DNA of 64,000 nucleotides from positions 326,080-390,079 of the forward strand of contig NZ_FMDM01000006.1 of the NCBI RefSeq assembly GCF_900090105.1. The letters run 5' to 3'. Position numbers and translations under genes: made by a program. The notes under the pieces are model-generated. The model was not told the origin of the DNA and did no database searches. It was given only the letters and a program-made list of their open reading frames with translations. The stretch is from Micromonospora humi (lineage in GTDB: Bacteria; Actinomycetota; Actinomycetes; Mycobacteriales; Micromonosporaceae). How positions within the stretch are numbered: the first letter of the stretch is position 1; each line of letters begins with the position of its first letter. Positions 7,147-16,781 of this stretch are shown piece after piece.

Positions 7147-9194
7147 CAGGCAACCGGCCCATCACCGTTCGGAGTCAACGGAGGATCACCCGCGGACCTG
7201 CGGGCTTCATTGACGAGCTCCAGATCGTAGCGATCGATCTGTACCGGAACGATGTATGGCGACGACAGGGTCTTAAGCCTTACGTAGCCGCGGTCCTCAG
7301 AGGCGATGATGGCATCGGAGAACGAGCCGAAGTCATAGAACTGGGCGAGTTCGCGAACTTCCTTTGTGTTGTTCAGGTGCGCAACGACCCAGTTGGCGGT
7401 GTTGGCCTTCACTTGATGCGCGACGCCCGAAACTTCCTGGGTGGCGTACGTCATGCCGAGGTTCAATTTGCTCGCCTCCTTGGCGAGCTTGACCCAGATG
7501 TCCCGGTCATCCTTGTAGCGGTCCGACGAGAACAGGTTGTGAGCCTCTTCGAGCATCACCTGAATGGCCGGAGGCTCCTGCCCTGCCGTGAAGACGGAGG
7601 TCTGGCGCTCAAGTAGCCGGGCCGTGATCGATTCGCTCAGGGCCTTGGTGATCGCGCTTGCGCCGACATGAAGATCGACAATGACGATGCGCCCTTGAAC
7701 GAGTTCGTCGTAAATCTCGATTGCGGGATCATTCAGCGTCAGGGGGCTGTGGAATGGCCGCAGCGGGTTGAGGTTTTTCCAGCCGCGAACGTTGCGGTTC
7801 TGGCTCTTCGTCGTGAAGATCGGCTCCACGCTCGTCCATCGGACGTTCTTCGTGAAGTCCGCGGCGTAGGCGTCGCCCGCCTCTCGAAGCTCCACGATTG
7901 CATCTACGACCGCCTCCACATTCGAGGCACCCACAGCCACCATGTTGGCCGTCGACCCCGCTTGAACGAACGGATTGCGGCGGAGCTTGGCCGTGATTAC
8001 CTGTTGAAACTCAGTCTTTATGTTGATACGAGCTCGGAAGTCAGGCGGCACTTCGAAGCCTGCCCGCATGAGCGCTCCGTAGAGAACGAGTCTCGCCCGC
8101 TGCGCGTGCGTGGTAGCGGACCGGTCGTTAGGAACATCCGCGTAGGACGCCCCCGCGAAGTCCTTCACGTAGCCCGCGTCGTCGGTGCTGAGCTCGCCGG
8201 AGATGAGGCTCTGGACCGCGTCGATCTGGTTCTCGGAGTAGAAGTTGATTGAGAGAGGCTTAACGTGAGACTGCTTCCCGTCTGCGCCGAACTTGAAGAT
8301 TCTTACGTGCTTCTCACCGATAGCGGCGATCTCGGTGCCGTCTTGGGTGTTCGGGTTCGCGTACTCGCCCTGCGGGTCGAAGATCAACTGCCCCACAGGA
8401 CGTTTGCCGGCAGAGCGCTGCCGCTCCGAGATAGCGAAGGTACGGGCAATGATGATCTTCGCGGTGTTCGACTTGCCCATCCGGGTCATGCCCAAGAGCG
8501 CGCTTTTATGACCGATGAAATCACGGATGTTGACCTCAACAGTAGCCGTGGCCTGCTTCGACGCTTTTGCCCGGCGACGAGTCGCGGAGTACCGAACAGC
8601 ACCGATACGGACGCGTTCCACGGGACGACCGGTCGGTTTTAAGTACGACGCGATTGTGGAAAGCCCCTCGCCGACTGGCTTCAGTACCCGATATGTGGAT
8701 GTGGCGTAGAAGTTGTCGACATCGGCACCGAATTCGAGAACCTTCCGGCCTTCGACGTCGTCCTCGTAAAAAGTGCCGAGAATCCTACAGCGTAGCCCGG
8801 TGAAGGATACGCGATTCTTCGTGAACGGATCCAAATCTACGTCGAGCACGACGGACGGCGATGGGTTCTGGCTGCTCGAGAGGGCGGCGCGAAGGGACTC
8901 CTCGCGAACAGCATGAAGGTCACTCTCCATCGACAGCGGTGACGTTCCCTCGACACGCAGCAGCAGAACTTCATCGTCATCGACCTGCGGGGTGTTGATG
9001 TCCTGAGCCGTGGCGAGCAGGAACGAATGCTGGGGTATGCCACCCGCGTCGAACTTCCAGCGGTCGTGCGTGAGAACGATCGCCTCGGTGTAGCCGATCC
9101 GGTAGATCGCACCGATCCGAGTTGATCGGTCGTCAGCCAGCAGCTGCGAGTTTAGCAACGACCCTGCGCCTACGCCAGGAATAAGATTGGTCAT
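7146..9194 (-). CDS. herA: HerA-like ATPase (FtsK-HerA superfamily)
   Basis: A 682-residue DNA-translocating ATPase. A beta-rich N-terminal region (HAS-barrel-like) is followed by Walker A GMTRMGKSN (about 235-243), Walker B LIFDPQGEY (about 270-278) and the sensor region VMLEEAHNLF (about 565-575). HerA hexamers pump DNA to NurA in archaeal end resection, and bacterial relatives are found in anti-phage systems. This is the first gene of the HerA-NurA-methylase operon, with an ATG at 9194. It is divergent from the pPIWI-RE island and could share the 319-bp gap at 9195-9513 as promoter region. Confidence 0.92.
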   Translation of the reverse strand: MTNLIPGVGAGSLLNSQLLADDRSTRIGAIYRIGYTEAIVLTHDRWKFDAGGIPQHSFLLATAQDINTPQVDDDEVLLLRVEGTSPLSMESDLHAVREESLRAALSSSQNPSPSVVLDVDLDPFTKNRVSFTGLRCRILGTFYEDDVEGRKVLEFGADVDNFYATSTYRVLKPVGEGLSTIASYLKPTGRPVERVRIGAVRYSATRRRAKASKQATATVEVNIRDFIGHKSALLGMTRMGKSNTAKIIIARTFAISERQRSAGKRPVGQLIFDPQGEYANPNTQDGTEIAAIGEKHVRIFKFGADGKQSHVKPLSINFYSENQIDAVQSLISGELSTDDAGYVKDFAGASYADVPNDRSATTHAQRARLVLYGALMRAGFEVPPDFRARINIKTEFQQVITAKLRRNPFVQAGSTANMVAVGASNVEAVVDAIVELREAGDAYAADFTKNVRWTSVEPIFTTKSQNRNVRGWKNLNPLRPFHSPLTLNDPAIEIYDELVQGRIVIVDLHVGASAITKALSESITARLLERQTSVFTAGQEPPAIQVMLEEAHNLFSSDRYKDDRDIWVKLAKEASKLNLGMTYATQEVSGVAHQVKANTANWVVAHLNNTKEVRELAQFYDFGSFSDAIIASEDRGYVRLKTLSSPYIVPVQIDRYDLELVNEARRSAGDPPLTPNGDGPVA

Positions 9195-9513
9195 GCGGCT
9201 CCTCTGCCCAATCGAAGTGCCTAGCTTAGTGATCCATCACCGTCCACGGTAGACCCTGGCGGCCGGCGGCCGGCGGTCGCGCCGGCGTTGATGTGCGTGA
9301 CCGCCACGGTTGCGGATAGCGGCCCGGCACCGCGGTGGACGCGGCGCAGCCGGCGCGGATCACGGAGCCATCGGTAACGGTGGTGCTGGCGATGAGGCCG
9401 TTTGTCGGCGATCCTCGATGCTGCGCTCCATGGCCGAAGTGTTGCGCATCCTAAACGAGTCGGATTGGCGCAGATACCTTGGCCTACGTCGTCCGCTGAC
9501 AGAAGGTGCATGC
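9195..9513. other. Divergent intergenic region between two defence operons
   Basis: This 319-bp stretch separates the leftward HerA operon from the rightward pPIWI-RE island. It contains no convincing gene. It probably carries both promoters, but no clean promoter boxes or inverted repeat could be assigned by eye. A ribosome site AGAAGG at 9501-9506 precedes the likely ATG at 9514. Confidence 0.5.
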
Positions 9514-10627
9514 ATGATCGATTCGCCCGCCACCCCAGCGTGGCTGCCCGACCCGCAGATCGCGGTCGCGCAGCTTGCCAGCGGCATCCTCGAGTTACGC
9601 CCAGCAGACCGCTTCAGGCGACGCGTTTCGGCTGCCGTATCCGGCGAACCTGCAGCTCGCGCTGGACCGGCTGACCCTGCTCGCCTGGCATCAGGACGCC
9701 CCCGCGCCGGCCAGCGTGGTGGAGCTACTCCAGCTTGCGCAGGAGCCGTTCGGTGACTGGAAGATCGACCTCACCGACGCAGACGTCGACCCAGACGAGT
9801 CGCTGCTCATCTATGGCCGCCCGGCGGCGGCCTGCGAAGAATTGGGCAGCCTCCGTGGGGATGTCGAAGGCGAGATCCGCGAGAACGCGCTGTTGCGGGC
9901 GGTGATGGACAAGGCCCGGGCCCACAACGCGCCGCAGTCCTACATCGCGTTCCGCGAGCTCCTGATCCGGCAGCCGGCGATCGCAGCAATGGAACTCGAC
10001 GCACGGCTCGCGGATCACGCCTTGGCGCTGCTGGCGAACGAGGTGCGGCAGGCGTACGTAGAGGCGCCGCCGGAGGCGATGGCGGACGGAGTGATCCGGA
10101 CCTGTGGCGGATGCGGCGGTCTTCGGCTGCCACTGGATGACGACCGGACCTGGGTCTGCGAGGACGAGTCCTGCCCGGCCCCCGGCACGGCTGGGACGTA
10201 CCATCCGGCCAGCGAGGGCGTGTGGTGGTTGCGGCGTGAGCTGCGCACCTTCATCACTGCACCGGGTCGTGCCGAGCTGCGCATCGCCGACGCTATCGGG
10301 AAGCTCGGCGTACCGGTCGCGTTGTGGCCGGACTTCGACGCCTGTGACATCTCGGTCTTCGAGGAACGACCCTGGGTGGCTGACATCAAGGCCTGGCGCA
10401 ACCCGGTACGGCTGGCTCGACGGCTACGGGAGCGGCTGTTCGCTGTGTCGCCGGAGGCGGACAGGGCCTACGTCGTCATCGGCCAAGAGCAGGTCAAGGC
10501 GCATCCACGGTACGTGGCACGGCTACGGAAGGCGTGCCCCCAGGTACGGCCGGGACAGCGAGTCGTGGCGGTCTCCGAGGCGGAGTTCATCGGTGCCGTG
10601 AAGCGCCGGGTGGAGGCGGGGTCATGA
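9514..10627 (+). CDS. pPIWI-RE island nuclease with Y domain (apparent frameshift near 9600)
   Basis: Predicted restriction-endonuclease-fold protein, first gene of the pPIWI-RE island. The main frame runs from a TTG at 9575 to 10627. It has a Y-domain-like N-terminus (AFRLPYPANLQLALDRL), a zinc-knuckle-like CGGCGG plus CEDESC, and a C-terminal nuclease-like core with WPDFDACDISV and WVADIKAWRN. A better start, ATG 9514 with AGAAGG upstream, opens a GC3-rich frame (MIDSPATPAWLPDPQ) that stays coding until about 9600 but is one base out of phase. This suggests a one-base indel, real or a sequencing error, in a gene of about 370 codons. The stop overlaps the helicase ATG. Confidence 0.72.
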
Positions 10628-13600
10628 GGCAGATCAACACCATCCGCAACCGCTTCACCCGCGCCCTTCGCGGCCACTACACCCCGATCGGGGACCAGCC
10701 TTCGCCGTCCCGGCTGATGGACACCGAATTATGCCTATATTTGCTGGAAACAGTCGCCGCCGACCAGACCGCCCACGGAGTACCCGCGTTACTCGACGGC
10801 TACCGGGCGCTGTGGGATGCGGTGCCGAGCCCACCAGCCGACGCGACGGTCCGACTCGCCAACGCGCGAGCCCTGCTGTGGCGTAGCCAACGCCCCTACG
10901 GGTGGGACGAGTTGCTGCGGGCGTACCTGTCCGCTCCTGAGGCAGTACGGGGTTACCACCTAGATCCGCTCGGCAGACCGCTACGCCGGCAGTGCCGGGT
11001 GGCGCCCGACAGGTGGGACTGGTACGAGCAGCTCCTTACCGAGCCGCTGCCCTTCGCCACAACAGGCGTACGGTTCGCCACGCCCGGCCGATACCGCATG
11101 AGCTCCACGGCGCGTGGTCACGGCGTGACCGTGCCGGACGGCCTTCCACCCGCGCCGGCTCCTGCTCTGCATGACCTGGCCGTCCGGACCCGGGCACCGA
11201 TAGAGGTCACCTGGCAAGAGTTGGTGGCGGCCGCCCGAGGTATGGACGCCGCCGATCTGCAGGCCAGGCGTGCCCCTCACCGGTGGGAAGAGCGCCTGCA
11301 GGACGTCACGCTGCAGATCCGGCTGGCCGACCATACCTTCGGCGACGCCACCACCCTTCGCATCGACCGGATCCTGCACATGGTCGGCATGGTCAGCGTC
11401 GGCAAGAGCACGCTTGTGACGATTCTGGCGACCTGGGCCGCTCAGCATGACTTCCGGGTGACGATCGTGGTCGGCGATAACTCGGCAGCACTACGCATGG
11501 CGCACGAGCTGTCCTGGTACGACGGCGTAGTAGCGGCACCGGTCATGGGGCAGAACCGCACCCGACACGCGGAGCGGTTGCATCGGCTCCAGCCGCCAGC
11601 GCCTGGCCGACTTCTGCCTCCTGAGCCATACGGGTTCGAACTGGTCAGCACGGCCTGCCCGCTCGATGCGGTCCGGGACAAGGCCACCCCACTTGAGGTA
11701 CGCGAGGCGCCCTGCCAGCACCTGATCGAGACAGATCCAGACGCCCCAGTGGATGGCTGGCGGGACGGGGCCCGGCGTGCCTGTCCCCTGTGGCATCGAT
11801 GCCAGCGGCATGAGGCCGCGCGTCGACTGGTCACGGCGAATGTCTGGATCGCGACTCCGTGGAGTCTTGTGCACACCCCCGTGCCCGGACCGTTGAGCCA
11901 CGAGCAGATGCGGTACCTGGAGGCGGCGTGGCGACGCAGCGACCTGATCCTGGTCGACGAGGCCGACCAGGTGCAGGCAAACCTCGATGAGATGTTCGCC
12001 AGCGCCCAGGTACTGCTTGGCCCCAGCCAGGAAGCCTGGATCGACGAGATCGGGGCGCGGGTAGCGGAGAAGCTGCGCGCGACCGGCCGCGCACCGGTCA
12101 GTTCCCGGCAGATCCGCCGGTTTACCACGGCCCTGAACCAGGCCCGTTCCGCAGCAGACATCATTTACCAGTTGCTGCAGCGGGACCGGGTGAGGGCGGG
12201 CAAGCCGGTGTTGAACTGGCTCGACCCTGACTACTTCACGGCCTGGACCTTATTCAACAGCCTTGCTCAGGACTGGGCCGGCTACACCGCCGCAAAGGGC
12301 CGCAGGCCGGACCCCGGCTGGGACACCGATCCGCTCTACAAGCTGCTGCGCGAGCAGTTCAACGCGTTCATCGACAACCCGACCGATGTATCAGGCGAGG
12401 TTGCTGGGGGCCTGGCCACCTTGGCCGAGGCGCAGCTGTCCGAAACCGAAGAGGAGACGCGGGAGGAGGCTGTCCGCCAGTGGCTGACCGAGCTGAGCGA
12501 TCGAGAGCTGGTCGAAGGTAGGAAGATCGCGCCCACGGAGCTCGACCGCAACGTGTGGCGGTTAGAGCTGGCGGTCGCCGTAGCGGTGATGGCGCACCGG
12601 CTCAATCTGATGCTCGCTATTTGGCCGGAAGTCGCGGCCGAGCTGGACATGTTCGACACGCTCCCGGCGGAGGTACGCCGCCCGCCCAGCGACCTCGCCG
12701 TCGCCGTGCCCGAGTCCCCGATGGGCAACGTGCTGGGCTTCCAGCACGTCGAGGACGACACCGACCGCCGTGATGGCCAGCTGGGAGAGTTTCGGTTCTT
12801 TCGCTACACCGGCGTGGGGCGGGCCCTGCTGGTCGGCCTGCCGGACCTGTTCCCCGCCGAGGGGCCGGGGCCGAACGTGCTGCTGTTGTCTGGGACAAGC
12901 TGGGCCGGTACCTCACCTCGGTATGACATCGATGTACCGGTCGAGGCGATCCTGCGCCCGCCACCGCAGAAACTCGCCGCCATCTCCGAGACCACCTTCA
13001 CCCTGGACATCCAGCACCAGGGCGAACGCAGTACCCCGATCTGGGTGTCCGGCCGCTACGGGGATGAGCGTGCGAGCGCTTTGCGGCAGATGGTAGCGGC
13101 CCTGACCCAGCCGGGCGCGGGTCCCGGGCGACCGAACCGGCTGGAGCGCGAGCGAGCCGCGCTGCCGCCCGGCCGGCAGAAGGTCATGCTGCTGGTCGGC
13201 AGCTACGCCGAGGCCCGCACCGTCACCAACGAGTTGCTTCGGCGCAAGTCCTCCTGGGAGGGGCAGGTGCGCTGCCTCATCGGCGATGACGAGTTGGAGA
13301 CCGGCTGGGACGACGGCCACTTGTTGCGCCGCGGCGACGTCGCGGACTTCGGCACCGATGATGCGTGGCTGCTGGTCGCCCCAATCCTGGCCGTCGAGCG
13401 GGGGCACAACATCCTCAACAACGACGGCGTGGCCGCCATCGGCGCCGCATTCTTCCTCGTACGTCCTCACCCGCGGCCGAAGGATCTCAGCTACGTCACC
13501 CAGCGGATCAACCAGTACGCCCTCGAACAACTACGCCCGCACCCGCTCGACGACGACTGCCCGGCACACGAACGCCTCGTAGGTGCCGGCAGCCGGCGAC

Positions 13601-13968
13601 GCCGAGTCGCGCAGCGTCAATGGCGGCGGTTGCTGCACGCCATGGTCGCCTACAGCCAGCTCGGCACAGACGAGCGCCAACGCGTGGCCTGGACCCAACT
13701 TGTCACCATCTGGCAGGTCGTGGGCCGGCTCTTACGCGGCGGCCAAGCCGCGAAGGTCTACTTCTGCGACGCCGCCTTCGCACCGGCCACTGCGCGCAGG
13801 AGCGACACCGACACCGACCTCGACGATGCCAGCACCAGCCTGCTACACGGCATGCGTGAAGTGCTGACCCCTTACTTCGAGCCTAACGGCGTCCACACCG
13901 ATCGACACCTGGTACAGGCGCTCTACCAGCCCCTGTACCGCGCCCTCACCACCATGGGAGACCGCTGA
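10624..13968 (+). CDS. pPIWI-RE island DinG/XPD-type helicase with N-terminal Z domain
   Basis: A 1114-residue helicase. The N-terminal 150 residues match the Z-domain style of pPIWI-RE helicases. Walker A GMVSVGKST is near residue 260. Four cysteines between about 344 and 391 (TACPLD, APCQHL, RACPLWHRC) resemble the iron-sulphur cluster of DinG/XPD helicases. Motif II LVDEADQV is near 445 and motif VI QVVGRLLRGG near 1030. The ATG overlaps the nuclease stop as ATGA, and the PIWI gene starts immediately after its stop. Comparative genomics predicts that it unwinds nucleic acid for the PIWI protein; no biochemical role is proven here. Confidence 0.85.
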   Translation: MRQINTIRNRFTRALRGHYTPIGDQPSPSRLMDTELCLYLLETVAADQTAHGVPALLDGYRALWDAVPSPPADATVRLANARALLWRSQRPYGWDELLRAYLSAPEAVRGYHLDPLGRPLRRQCRVAPDRWDWYEQLLTEPLPFATTGVRFATPGRYRMSSTARGHGVTVPDGLPPAPAPALHDLAVRTRAPIEVTWQELVAAARGMDAADLQARRAPHRWEERLQDVTLQIRLADHTFGDATTLRIDRILHMVGMVSVGKSTLVTILATWAAQHDFRVTIVVGDNSAALRMAHELSWYDGVVAAPVMGQNRTRHAERLHRLQPPAPGRLLPPEPYGFELVSTACPLDAVRDKATPLEVREAPCQHLIETDPDAPVDGWRDGARRACPLWHRCQRHEAARRLVTANVWIATPWSLVHTPVPGPLSHEQMRYLEAAWRRSDLILVDEADQVQANLDEMFASAQVLLGPSQEAWIDEIGARVAEKLRATGRAPVSSRQIRRFTTALNQARSAADIIYQLLQRDRVRAGKPVLNWLDPDYFTAWTLFNSLAQDWAGYTAAKGRRPDPGWDTDPLYKLLREQFNAFIDNPTDVSGEVAGGLATLAEAQLSETEEETREEAVRQWLTELSDRELVEGRKIAPTELDRNVWRLELAVAVAVMAHRLNLMLAIWPEVAAELDMFDTLPAEVRRPPSDLAVAVPESPMGNVLGFQHVEDDTDRRDGQLGEFRFFRYTGVGRALLVGLPDLFPAEGPGPNVLLLSGTSWAGTSPRYDIDVPVEAILRPPPQKLAAISETTFTLDIQHQGERSTPIWVSGRYGDERASALRQMVAALTQPGAGPGRPNRLERERAALPPGRQKVMLLVGSYAEARTVTNELLRRKSSWEGQVRCLIGDDELETGWDDGHLLRRGDVADFGTDDAWLLVAPILAVERGHNILNNDGVAAIGAAFFLVRPHPRPKDLSYVTQRINQYALEQLRPHPLDDDCPAHERLVGAGSRRRRVAQRQWRRLLHAMVAYSQLGTDERQRVAWTQLVTIWQVVGRLLRGGQAAKVYFCDAAFAPATARRSDTDTDLDDASTSLLHGMREVLTPYFEPNGVHTDRHLVQALYQPLYRALTTMGDR

Positions 13969-16548
13969 ATGGCACCCCGCTACGACAACCTCGCTGTCAC
14001 CGTCCTGCGTCTCGATCCTGCAGCCCCGATCAAGCGCACTTACTACCTCATGCGGTTCCCTGGCCGCTGGAAGGAGCCACTGCGCCGGCTCGCCCAAGCC
14101 CAGCGCGGTGGCGACATCGCCAGCATCCCGATCGCCTCGCTCAACGACGCGCTCACCGCCCTCGTTCCCGACTGCGTCGTCACGCTTCCGTACGCCGGAC
14201 GCGGCGACCACGACCAGGACTGGCTGCTTGCATACCGCGCGGTAAACCCGGCAGCCATCTTCAACCTGGTCGCGGCATGGGTACGCGCGCAGAAGGGCAC
14301 CCCGGAGCAGATCTCCCTGACCCTGTCCGAGCTGCACGCCAGCCACCTCACCTGGTCGCCGGTTCACCTGGACCTAACGGCGCCGGAAGAGCGGCAACGG
14401 GCCATGCGCCTGCTCCCGATGGAGATCGCGGCGACGTTGTCCCGCCCGGACGCAACGTGCTCGCACAACGAGTTGCGGTTCTTGCGCTGCCCGAGCGCAG
14501 AGGGCGCGGAGATCATGTCCTGGCCGCCGGAGCGGATCGAGGACCAGACCCCATTCTCGGTCAAGATCGGAATCAGCGCACAGACCCTGCCCACCAGTGA
14601 TGAGCTACTGGTCTATCTGTCGTACGGCGTGCGGCGCTGGATGCCCGTGCGAGGCAAGCTCGCCTTCGACCACGGCCACTCGGTGTACCTGGCGCCGACC
14701 GTGCCGTACCTTGCCGGCCTTGAGAACTCTCGTCACTTCGGCACCGCGCGGATCAAGCAGGTCAGGGTAACGGAGAGGGACGGCTCGAACAGCTATGGGC
14801 CACGCTGGGACGACGCCCTCGCGAGGGTACTGAAGGACGCCGGTTGCCTCGACCGCCTGCCCGACCCGCAGCAGCTGGTCGACAAGCCACTGGACTACCT
14901 GCAGCGCCATGGCGACGCGGCTGCGCTGGTCTACAGCACCGGCATGCTCTCGGCTGAGAAGGTCAGCGCCGGGCTGTCGGTCGCCGATCGCCAGCCGCTG
15001 ATGGACTGGGTCATCAGCGAGCTCAGCCCACACCTACGTCCGGCCACGGCGCTCCCCCGCGAAAAGTGCACTGTGTACAAGGGGCTTGGCGGCATCAGCG
15101 AGAGCCAGGTCTCGGCCACCTATCTCGGTGAGATCGTCGGGCCACGCCTAGACATCGAGCTGCTCACCGACACCGACCGTGCCACGCAATACGCCCTCGA
15201 CCAGCTCACCACCCGTCTCGGTCTCCCGATGCCCCGCGCCGAGCAGCTCGACGAAACCGGGGCTGACATGGACCTCGGCGCGGTGACCGTCGGGATCCGG
15301 CGGCTGGCGGCACCGACGATTCGCGCCGACCTTGACCGAGTCGGACGCCGACCGCAGGCCGCGGTGGAGGCTCGCATCGAGCACATCGCCGACACCCTTG
15401 GCCAGGCGGCAAACCCGACAATCGCCCTGGTCGAGATCGCCCACCCCGACGCCTATCAGGGACGACGACGCGGCGACGATCCCAAGTTCGCCATCCGGCA
15501 CGGCCTGCTGCAGACGGGACGGCTCAGCCAGTTCGTCACCCCGGTTGCCGAGCCGAAGCATCCCCCTCGCGCCCGTGAGGGCAGGGAGCCCTCTGACCCA
15601 AACCGAGAGCGGTTCGCCGCAGCCGTCGATGACCTGTTCCGGCAGCTCGGCGTACGCCCCGAACCACTGCCTGAGCCGGCGCAAAGTACCCTCATCCGGC
15701 GACCAGCCCTCCTCGCCATCTGGATGATCCGCCAGAACAAGGGACGCGTCTGGGGGCTCGCCCGACAGGTCCCGGTCGCCGTGCTCCTCGACCCCACCGG
15801 CCAGAACGTGGAAGTCCGTGCGCCCAAGGTGCCCTGGCAACCTCTCCACACCGGGCTCGTGGAGATCGGTAAGCAGTACGTCAACGTCGACCTCAAGTGC
15901 AGCCCCGACGACGTGATCCGGTTTGCCAAGGACGTCATCGACGAGGCCACCAGCGCCTTCCCCGACACCCTCCTACTCACCCATGCGCAGAACCTGCGCA
16001 GCGTCTGGAACACCCTCACCAACGGCCGCATCCAGCTCGACAGCCTCGGCTTCGGGGCCGGTGAACCTCAGCCGATCAGCAAGCTGCCCGGTCTGCGCCA
16101 TGTACGCGTTCGCACCGCTGAAGGCGGCGAGACGCCGGAGTGCTACGGCGTGACCGACGACGGCACGGGCCAGCCCAAGGGCTTGTGGCGCTTTCTGGTC
16201 CCTCGGGTGTACGGCAGCACCACGGGCAAGCCCAGCACTCACTCCGGAGCGCTGAAGGGCGTGTCGAAGCTGATCCCGGGCGAGCACAACGGCAAGCTCA
16301 CTGCCCCGAAGCCGAAGGCCCAGGTATGGAACCCGCAGTTCATCGAGGTGCTCGTGGCGGGGATCCAGGACGGTGACCAGCCCGAGCACTGGGCGGCGCT
16401 GGCGCATGAGCTGCGAGATGCAGCACCGTACGTGCGGGGCACGACCGTCCTGCCGTGGCCGCTTCACCTCGCTGAGCAGATCGAGGAGTATCTTTTGCCA
16501 GCCAAGATCGCTGACCTTAGTTCCCAAGAGGCTCTCGGGGACGATTAG
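13969..16548 (+). CDS. pPIWI-RE family Argonaute-like protein
   Basis: An 859-residue protein assigned to the pPIWI-RE family, bacterial PIWI proteins with a conserved Arg and Glu. An N-terminal X-type module is followed by MID-like and RNase H-fold PIWI-like regions. The C-terminus carries the family-like ending with TTVLPWPLHLAEQIEEYLLP, preceded by a helical segment around LVAGIQDGDQPEHWAALAHE. The neighbours are exactly the expected nuclease and DinG-type helicase. The family was predicted (Burroughs, Iyer and Aravind) to target plasmid or phage nucleic acid through guides or R-loops. The catalytic residues could not be confidently placed by eye. Confidence 0.82.
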   Translation: MAPRYDNLAVTVLRLDPAAPIKRTYYLMRFPGRWKEPLRRLAQAQRGGDIASIPIASLNDALTALVPDCVVTLPYAGRGDHDQDWLLAYRAVNPAAIFNLVAAWVRAQKGTPEQISLTLSELHASHLTWSPVHLDLTAPEERQRAMRLLPMEIAATLSRPDATCSHNELRFLRCPSAEGAEIMSWPPERIEDQTPFSVKIGISAQTLPTSDELLVYLSYGVRRWMPVRGKLAFDHGHSVYLAPTVPYLAGLENSRHFGTARIKQVRVTERDGSNSYGPRWDDALARVLKDAGCLDRLPDPQQLVDKPLDYLQRHGDAAALVYSTGMLSAEKVSAGLSVADRQPLMDWVISELSPHLRPATALPREKCTVYKGLGGISESQVSATYLGEIVGPRLDIELLTDTDRATQYALDQLTTRLGLPMPRAEQLDETGADMDLGAVTVGIRRLAAPTIRADLDRVGRRPQAAVEARIEHIADTLGQAANPTIALVEIAHPDAYQGRRRGDDPKFAIRHGLLQTGRLSQFVTPVAEPKHPPRAREGREPSDPNRERFAAAVDDLFRQLGVRPEPLPEPAQSTLIRRPALLAIWMIRQNKGRVWGLARQVPVAVLLDPTGQNVEVRAPKVPWQPLHTGLVEIGKQYVNVDLKCSPDDVIRFAKDVIDEATSAFPDTLLLTHAQNLRSVWNTLTNGRIQLDSLGFGAGEPQPISKLPGLRHVRVRTAEGGETPECYGVTDDGTGQPKGLWRFLVPRVYGSTTGKPSTHSGALKGVSKLIPGEHNGKLTAPKPKAQVWNPQFIEVLVAGIQDGDQPEHWAALAHELRDAAPYVRGTTVLPWPLHLAEQIEEYLLPAKIADLSSQEALGDD

Positions 16549-16552
16549 GGGC

Positions 16553-16586
16553 GTGGCCTCCCGGGACCTCCGTAGGGGGAGGCCAC
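16553..16586 (+). terminator. Hairpin ending the pPIWI-RE operon
   Basis: GTGGCCTCCC at 16553-16562 pairs perfectly with GGGAGGCCAC at 16577-16586, with a 14-base loop. It begins 5 bp after the pPIWI-RE stop codon. It has no strong T-tract, as is common in high-GC actinomycetes. It separates the PIWI operon from the following two-gene system. Confidence 0.7.
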
Positions 16587-16781
16587 GACCACGATCAAAA
16601 TGCACTCGGCCGCGGCCGCCTATGTCGACTACGTGCGCTGCCCTGCCCCGGCATGAGGGCAGCCGCCAGGCATGGCTTGCACGGCAAGCCGACACTGACA
16701 ACCCGCGCCTTGCGGCTGTTCAGGGATGATCGGCCAGGACGCGTATGCACACGACCGCGGAGCGGGAAGGGAGAAGCAGAG

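Noticed and set aside
7146..9194. HerA-like ATPase as the island's conjugative TraB/FtsK transfer pump
   Set aside because: Motifs and the coupled NurA gene place it with HerA. It has no transmembrane segments or FtsK gamma-type DNA-reading domain.
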